Origin: Schaalia odontolytica
GTDB lineage: Bacteria > Actinomycetota > Actinomycetes > Actinomycetales > Actinomycetaceae
Length of the DNA stretch: 11,350 nucleotides
Assembly: GCA_958415245.1 (NCBI GenBank)
Contig: CATYYP010000029.1
Location: 1 to 11,350, forward strand
Direction: 5' to 3'
Shown: piece after piece, positions 7,111 to 11,350 of the stretch
How the letters are laid out: the number at the start of each line of letters is the position of its first letter
Position numbering within the stretch: position 1 is the stretch's first letter
Notes under the pieces: generated by a model
Databases searched by the model: none
Seen by the model: the letters and a program-made list of their open reading frames with translations, nothing else
What the model was told of the DNA's origin: nothing
Program-made: the position numbers and the translations under genes

Positions 7111-7826
7111 GCGCGCACTCCTAGGGCGTCGAGGATCGGGTTGTCGGGTCGCACGTCGAAGGCGCGGATCCACGGGTCAGCGTCGGCGAGCTCCTCGGGC
7201 CGCCCGGACGCGACGATGGTGCGCCGCAGCAGGTACAGGCGGTCGCAGCCGGCGCGCGCGCCGATGAGGTCGTGCGTGGTCATGAGGAGGGCCCGACCTC
7301 CGTCCGCGAGCGCGCGGAACAGGTCCATGAGCATCTCCTGCGTGGGCATGTCGAGGCCGGTGAAGGGCTCGTCGAGGAGCAGCACGGCGGGCCGGATCGC
7401 GAGGGCCCGGGCGACGAGGACACGCTGGCGCTGCCCGCCGGACAGCTCACCGATGGGACGCTTCGCGAGGTCGCGCATGCCCACGAGGGACAGGGCCTCC
7501 TCGACGGCGCGGAAGTGCGGGGTCCGAGCGCGCCCGAGCAGGCCTCGTCGCACGGTGACGGCCTGCAGGACGGCGTCGCGCACGCTGATCGGGAAGTCCC
7601 ACGCGAACTCGTGCCGCTGCGGCACGTACCCGATCGCGCCGTCGGTCTCGACGCTGCCGCTGGAGGGGATGAGCCCGAGGATCGAGCGGATCAGCGTGGT
7701 CTTTCCGGCGCCGTTGGGTCCGATGAGGCCGACGAGCTCCCCGGCCTCGACCTCCAGGTCGACGCCCTCGAGGACGCTGCGCCCGCCCAGGGACGCACCC
7801 AGTCCGGTGACGCGCAGCTGGCTCAC
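7107..7826 (-). CDS. Anchored repeat-type ABC transporter, ATP-binding subunit
   Basis: The 239-residue cytoplasmic ATPase powers the importer. All motifs are present: Walker A G-P-N-G-A-G-K-T at 36-43, Q-loop Q70, signature L-S-G-G-Q at 128-132, Walker B V-L-L-L-D-E-P at 148-154 with catalytic E153, D-loop G-L-D at 157-159, and H-loop H185. The layout is that of ZnuC/MntA-type metal transporter ATPases, with a F-A-W-D-F-P-I segment after the Q-loop typical of this group. The GTG start at 7826 follows GGAGG by 6 bases and overlaps the stop of the upstream surface-protein gene by 4 bases (GTGA). Its own stop overlaps the permease start by 4 bases (ATGA). No defect is seen. Confidence 0.95.
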   Translation of the reverse strand: MSQLRVTGLGASLGGRSVLEGVDLEVEAGELVGLIGPNGAGKTTLIRSILGLIPSSGSVETDGAIGYVPQRHEFAWDFPISVRDAVLQAVTVRRGLLGRARTPHFRAVEEALSLVGMRDLAKRPIGELSGGQRQRVLVARALAIRPAVLLLDEPFTGLDMPTQEMLMDLFRALADGGRALLMTTHDLIGARAGCDRLYLLRRTIVASGRPEELADADPWIRAFDVRPDNPILDALGVRA

Positions 7827-8944
7827 TGCTCCCCTCCCCGATCGACGAGGCCGGGGCCCTCAGCGCTTTCATCGCCGCGGGCGGTGGGTAGGGGCGCGAG
7901 GATGGAGTCGGCCTCGGCGATGGCGGCGGCCTGTTCGGCGCGGCTGCGGCGCGAGCGCGCGACGACGAGGGCGCCGATCACGAGGAGGGACACCGCGACG
8001 ACCGCGATGATCACGAGGAAGGCCCAGTCGGGCAGCCCGCCCGACGCGGCACCCGAAGCAGAGGAAGAGGAGGCGGGGTCAGCGGCCCCGGAGGCAGCGG
8101 GCGCGGCGCCAGAGGAAGAAGCGGACGCCCCCGCCGAAGCGGAATCGGCAGCGGCGGGCGCGGCCATGGCCAGGGCCTCGGACGCGGAGGCGGCGTCACC
8201 GACGGCGAAGCGCAGGGTGGTGGAGGCGCTGACGGCTTCGCCGGCGGTGGTCGTGCCGAGGAAGGTCACGGTCGCCGTGTAGGTGCCGGGGGCGGAGAAC
8301 GCCCAGTTGGCGTGCACGTGCGTGCCCGAGTCGATCCACACATCGCCAGGCGCCGCGCCCGAGTCGGCGAGCAGGAGGGGCTTGCCGAAGGTGCCGGACT
8401 GCAGGAACAGCCACGCGCGGCCGGGGCCGGACACGGGGCCGACGCGCATAGTGAGGCCGCGGTCGATGGTGGCCGTGACGGCGGGGTCCTGCGTGTTCCA
8501 GCCGAGCCACACGACGCCCGGGTTCTGCGTCTGGGGCACGACGTACACGGGCTTGCCGGCGACGTCGGCCAGGAATGGGTAGTCGTCGGAGTCGGGCGCC
8601 GTCATGATGGCCGCATCATTGACCCGCAGGACGGTCTGGTTGGGGTCACGCCACACGGCGCCGGTCTCGGCATCGTGGCGCAGGCCGGCCCGCCACTGCC
8701 CGTCGATCAGTCGGGGGCCGAGGTCGACGTGCCCAACGCTGATCTCGCTGGCCTCATTCGACCACTCCTCGTGCGCGGCAACGCTCTGCGCGAGGTCGGG
8801 GTCGGGACTCGGGTCAGCAAAAGAAGACGGTGCACCCGCGATGACGGCGAAGGCGCACAGCAAAGCGGCGATGGGCCACCTCAAGGCCGCCCACGGGGCG
8901 AAGAGCCGGCGGCCGGCAGCAGACTGGGAAGAGAAGGATTTCAT
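7823..8944 (-). CDS. Transporter-associated surface protein, membrane-tethered, one choice-of-anchor M domain (TIGR03773-like)
   Basis: The 373-residue product has a signal peptide (basic start, hydrophobic stretch about 23-38, likely cut S-F-A|D near 43). One choice-of-anchor M type domain covers about 67-249: G-H-V-D at 71-74, V-Y-V-V-P-Q at 133-138, W-L-G at 146-148, H-V-H-A-N-W at 209-214 and F-A-V-G at 246-249. A long Ala/Ser linker (about 251-303), a membrane helix at 305-328 and a short basic, then acidic, cytoplasmic tail follow. There is no wall-sorting motif, so it should stand on the membrane with the domain reaching outward. In the described family the repeat protein is thought to pass substrate towards the lipoprotein. 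The H-x-H pair suggests metal binding (inference). The ATG at 8944 has AAGGAG 5 bases upstream and an ATGA overlap with the gene before; a longer frame upstream is only the antisense-like shadow of that gene. Confidence 0.9.
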   Translation of the reverse strand: MKSFSSQSAAGRRLFAPWAALRWPIAALLCAFAVIAGAPSSFADPSPDPDLAQSVAAHEEWSNEASEISVGHVDLGPRLIDGQWRAGLRHDAETGAVWRDPNQTVLRVNDAAIMTAPDSDDYPFLADVAGKPVYVVPQTQNPGVVWLGWNTQDPAVTATIDRGLTMRVGPVSGPGRAWLFLQSGTFGKPLLLADSGAAPGDVWIDSGTHVHANWAFSAPGTYTATVTFLGTTTAGEAVSASTTLRFAVGDAASASEALAMAAPAAADSASAGASASSSGAAPAASGAADPASSSSASGAASGGLPDWAFLVIIAVVAVSLLVIGALVVARSRRSRAEQAAAIAEADSILAPLPTARGDESAEGPGLVDRGGEQ

Positions 8945-10629
8945 GGCATCTCCTTGCCGCCCAGGCAGCGTGCCAGTGAGCGGGCGTTGTGTTCCATCAT
9001 GTCGATGTAGGTGGGTGCTTGGTCGTCGAGGGTGTCGCCGTACAGGGGGCAGATGTCCACGCCCGCGTCGGTGGCGGCGGTGCGCAGGGTGGAGCGGGTG
9101 CGCGCCAGGTTGGGTTCGAGGAACACCGCGGGGATCGAGGAGTCGGACAGGGTGGCCTGGAGTTTGATGCGGTCGGCGATGGAGGGTTCGACGCTGGGGT
9201 TGGGTGCGACGAAGCCGGCGACGGTGAGCCCGTAAGCGTTGGCCAGGTACGCGTACGCGTCGTTGGTGGTGACGAGTTTGCGGCGCTCCTCGGGGATGGA
9301 CGCGATGGTCGAGGCCACGGTGGCGTCGAGCTCGTCGAGGCGCGTCAGGTAGGCGGCCGCGTTGGCCCGGTATGTGGCCTCGCCGTCGGGGTCGACGGAG
9401 ATCAGCGAGTCGCGGATGACGCGCACGTACGCTTGGGCGTTGTGGACGTCGTGCCACAGGTGGGGGTCGATGTCGCCGTGGACGTGCTTGCCGAGGACGG
9501 CCTGGGGCAGCATGTAGACGTTCGCGCCGGGCTCGCCGATGAAGCGGAACGAGGCCTCCCCGGGGATCGTCGTGAGCGCGCGGGTGGGCACTTCGATGAC
9601 GACATGGTCGAGGTCGGTGCATTCCATGGTCGAGGCGACGGCCGCCGCCGCGCTGGATGCGCCCACGCAGGGGGCCGAGGCCTCGTCCCCGCTGAGTGCT
9701 CCGGCGTCGGAGGCGAGTTCGACGCGCTTGGTGGTGAGGTTGACGGTGATGTCGGCGTGGCCGGCGGACAGGACGCGGCGGCCTTCTGCGGCGGCGATGT
9801 CCTCGGGCGGGGTGCCGACGGCGAAGACGGCGGTGCCTTCCCCGACGCTGACGGGCGTGGCGCCGGGGGTGGTGCGCAGGTTGGCGCGGAAGTGGACGCG
9901 GTACACTCCGGGGGCGGTGAACGCCCAGCTCATGTGCTGGTGGGCGTCGGCGGGTAGCTGCGCGGTGTCGGTGTCGTATCCGCCTGCGGCGTTGAAGCCG
10001 TCGGAGGTCGCGAAGGCGATTTCGGGCTGCCCGAACGACGTGGTGAGGTAGGCGGCGGCCTGGCCGGGCCCGTCGACGCCGGTGGTCGTCAGGTCGATCT
10101 GCGAGGCGCGGGTGGCTCCCATGTCGGCGCCGTCGCCCCACACGCGCATGCCGAGCCACGGGGTGTCGAGGGCGCGGTCTTCGACGAGGGGGAGGATGGT
10201 CGCGCCGTTCTTGGCGGCTTCCTCGGCGACGGAGACGGAGCGCGAGCCGGCGGGCAGGTTGGAGTCGAGGGCGCGGATGAGGGCGTGTTCCTCGAGCATG
10301 AGGTAGTTGGAGAAGGCGACGTCCGCGTAGGCAACATCGCGGATGGTGCGCAGGGAGGGCTCCCACGAGTGCGGGTCCGCCCCGTTGGGCACCATCTGCG
10401 TGACGTGGACGCGGTCTCCGGCGACGTTGCGCACGAGGTCGGCAAGGATGCCGGTCGTGGCGACGACGCGCAGTTCACCGTCGCTGGAGGGGTCGGGCGC
10501 GGGCGCGCAGCCGGCCAGGGTCGCCGTGAACGCTAACGTCGAGGCAGCGAGCACACACCCACTCCCCCGCCACCCACGAAAGGGGAGGCGGGGGATGAAG
10601 GAGAGTCGGCCTCGTGAATGAGGGGTCAC
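8941..10629 (-). CDS. Anchored repeat ABC transporter, substrate-binding lipoprotein (ZnuA/TroA-like with inserted surface-repeat domain)
   Basis: This 562-residue protein captures substrate outside the membrane for the importer. A lipobox L-A-G-C places the lipidated cysteine at C41 after a hydrophobic stretch at 25-40. The first ZnuA/TroA (PF01297) half runs from V-V-A-T-T-G (about 55) to about 150, with the ligand H87 in D-P-H-S-W-E-P. An insert of about 225 residues (about 152-376) carries W-L-G at 158-160, H-Q-H-M-S-W at 230-235, F-A-V-G at 269-272, G-H-A-D at 290-293 and V-Y-M-L-P-Q at 371-376. The second half resumes with G-K-H-V-H-G-D-I-D-P-H-L-W (ligand H390) and ends with L-Y-G-D (likely ligand D532). 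Usual members are near 300 residues; the insert explains the length. The GTG at 10629 is chosen because it makes a GTGA overlap with the previous stop and no other start precedes the lipobox; the frame is open further back to 10701. Confidence 0.92.
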   Translation of the reverse strand: MTPHSRGRLSFIPRLPFRGWRGSGCVLAASTLAFTATLAGCAPAPDPSSDGELRVVATTGILADLVRNVAGDRVHVTQMVPNGADPHSWEPSLRTIRDVAYADVAFSNYLMLEEHALIRALDSNLPAGSRSVSVAEEAAKNGATILPLVEDRALDTPWLGMRVWGDGADMGATRASQIDLTTTGVDGPGQAAAYLTTSFGQPEIAFATSDGFNAAGGYDTDTAQLPADAHQHMSWAFTAPGVYRVHFRANLRTTPGATPVSVGEGTAVFAVGTPPEDIAAAEGRRVLSAGHADITVNLTTKRVELASDAGALSGDEASAPCVGASSAAAAVASTMECTDLDHVVIEVPTRALTTIPGEASFRFIGEPGANVYMLPQAVLGKHVHGDIDPHLWHDVHNAQAYVRVIRDSLISVDPDGEATYRANAAAYLTRLDELDATVASTIASIPEERRKLVTTNDAYAYLANAYGLTVAGFVAPNPSVEPSIADRIKLQATLSDSSIPAVFLEPNLARTRSTLRTAATDAGVDICPLYGDTLDDQAPTYIDMMEHNARSLARCLGGKEMP

Positions 10630-11350
10630 AGCGTTGCGCGCAGGTTGCGGCGGCGTCCGATCGCGCCCACCCACACGCAGGCCGCGCCCGTGAGCGCCCA
10701 CGTCAGGGAGACGACGGTCAGCGGGATGGTGTCGGCGCCGGTGGTGGCCAGGGAGAGGTCGCAGTCCTTGCCGGACGCGGTGCGGCCGACGACCTGGGAG
10801 ACCATGGGTCGCCCGTTGGGGCCGGTCGCGCCGGTGGCCGTGAGGTCGCCGCCAGAGCCGAAGCCGCTGCCCGCGAGCACCGCACCGTTGGGGGTGACGC
10901 GCATGGTGATGGTCAGCGTGTAGGTGCCGGGCGCGGTGAACACCCAGTTCTGGTGGGCGTGCGTATTGGCGCCGAGCGTGTAGCCGGTGCCCGGGCCGTC
11001 GAAGACGTGCTCGCCGACGCCGGAGCCGAGCGCGCCCGCGTTGAAGACGGCGACGCGTCCGGGGCCTTCGACGGCGTCAAGGGTGAACTGGACGGGGCCG
11101 GTGGTGCCGGTGACGATTTCTTCGCGCTGGGAGTTCAGGCCCAGCCACGGCACGCCCGCGATCTGGGTGGAGGGGATCAGCCAGACGCTCGAGCCGGGTG
11201 TGGCGACGAAGCCGAGGTCGGCGGGCGCGGTGATGCGCGCGGCGTCACCGAGGGCGAAGGTCAGGGACGAGGGGTCGACCCACTGGGCGGGCTGGGTGCG
11301 GTCGTCCTTGACGCGGGCGACGAGGGTGCCGTTTTCGATGGCGGGGCCCA
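10626..11350 (-). CDS. Wall-anchored choice-of-anchor M surface protein with LATTG sorting signal, 5' partial
   Basis: The frame is open from the right edge, so the GTG at 11153 is internal and the start lies outside. The 240 visible residues contain most of one choice-of-anchor M type domain: V-W-L-I-P-S at 55-60, W-L-G at 68-70, H-A-H-Q-N-W at 130-135 and F-T-A-P-G-T-Y at 137-143. A Gly-rich linker leads to a sorting signal: L-A-T-T-G at 200-204, hydrophobic 208-230, then R-R-R at 232-234. LAXTG is the pattern used by class E sortases of Actinobacteria, so the protein should be linked to the cell wall. In the described system such proteins carry two or three repeats and act as outer receptor; further repeats may lie to the right. 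The stop overlaps the lipoprotein's GTG by 4 bases, so it is an earlier gene of the same operon. Confidence 0.9.
   Translation of the reverse strand, partial: GPAIENGTLVARVKDDRTQPAQWVDPSSLTFALGDAARITAPADLGFVATPGSSVWLIPSTQIAGVPWLGLNSQREEIVTGTTGPVQFTLDAVEGPGRVAVFNAGALGSGVGEHVFDGPGTGYTLGANTHAHQNWVFTAPGTYTLTITMRVTPNGAVLAGSGFGSGGDLTATGATGPNGRPMVSQVVGRTASGKDCDLSLATTGADTIPLTVVSLTWALTGAACVWVGAIGRRRNLRATL

Noticed and set aside
6119..8010. Long + strand open frames (309, 591 codons) opposite the permease and ATPase genes
   Set aside because: They are antisense shadows caused by high GC, with low-complexity Arg/Gly/His-rich products. The opposite strand has clear ABC transporter motifs. The first one begins inside the parS palindrome.
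8989..9957. 322-codon + strand frame rich in Gly/Val/Asp
   Set aside because: Opposite strand of the lipoprotein gene; its composition is that of codon-position mirroring in GC-rich DNA, with no recognisable motif.
8945..10366. Extended - strand frame that would fuse about 470 Arg/His-rich residues to the front of the tethered surface protein
   Set aside because: The extension is the lipoprotein gene read in another frame. The signal peptide, ribosome site and ATGA overlap put the start at 8944.
1..11350. CRISPR arrays, tRNA or rRNA genes, transposases, integrases
   Set aside because: I saw no regularly spaced direct repeats, cloverleaf-like segments, rRNA-like stretches or transposase motifs on either strand.

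Overview
The window looks like chromosomal DNA from a high-GC Gram-positive bacterium, most likely of the Actinomycetaceae (Actinomyces/Schaalia type). This rests on the GC-rich genes on the right, GTG starts, a LAXTG-type wall-sorting signal, and an ABC transporter family with choice-of-anchor M surface domains that is known mainly from Actinobacteria. The assignment to family is inference.

Left part (1-3952, + strand): the end of a Type I restriction-modification locus. It holds the C-terminal two thirds or so of HsdS (central conserved region, second target recognition domain, C-terminal conserved region), then HsdR two bases later. HsdR carries the PD-(D/E)XK nuclease and all the main SF2 translocase motifs. 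The locus ends at a 12-bp hairpin. hsdM must lie to the left, outside the window.

Middle (3953-6113, + strand): a roughly 390-base stretch with at most one doubtful 45-codon ORF. It is followed by two overlapping genes of unknown function: a one-helix membrane protein with an extracytoplasmic domain (tentatively DUF6318-like) and a secreted protein with a PKD-like W-x-W-G-D-G motif. A segment of about 500 bases spanning their junction is much more AT-rich than its flanks and uses codons rare elsewhere here, so the pair looks mosaic. A 17-bp perfect hairpin closes the pair and faces the convergent operon on the other strand.

At 6120-6135 lies a perfect 16-bp palindrome identical to the consensus ParB-binding site parS. 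This suggests the window is near the chromosome origin.

Right part (6196-11350, - strand): an 'anchored repeat-type' ABC transporter operon read right to left. Its order is a wall-anchored surface protein (start outside the window, LATTG sorting signal), a ZnuA/TroA-like lipoprotein with a large inserted surface-repeat segment, a membrane-tethered surface protein with one such domain, the ATPase and the ABC-3 family permease. Every junction is a 4-base NTGA stop/start overlap. Three of the proteins share an H-x-H-x-x-W motif. The arrangement supports a relay of substrate, probably a divalent metal or metal chelate, from cell wall to membrane-tethered protein to lipoprotein to permease. In the lipoprotein the inserted domain appears in permuted order (C-half then N-half), and one canonical metal ligand seems to be missing. 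These are the most interesting points in the window.
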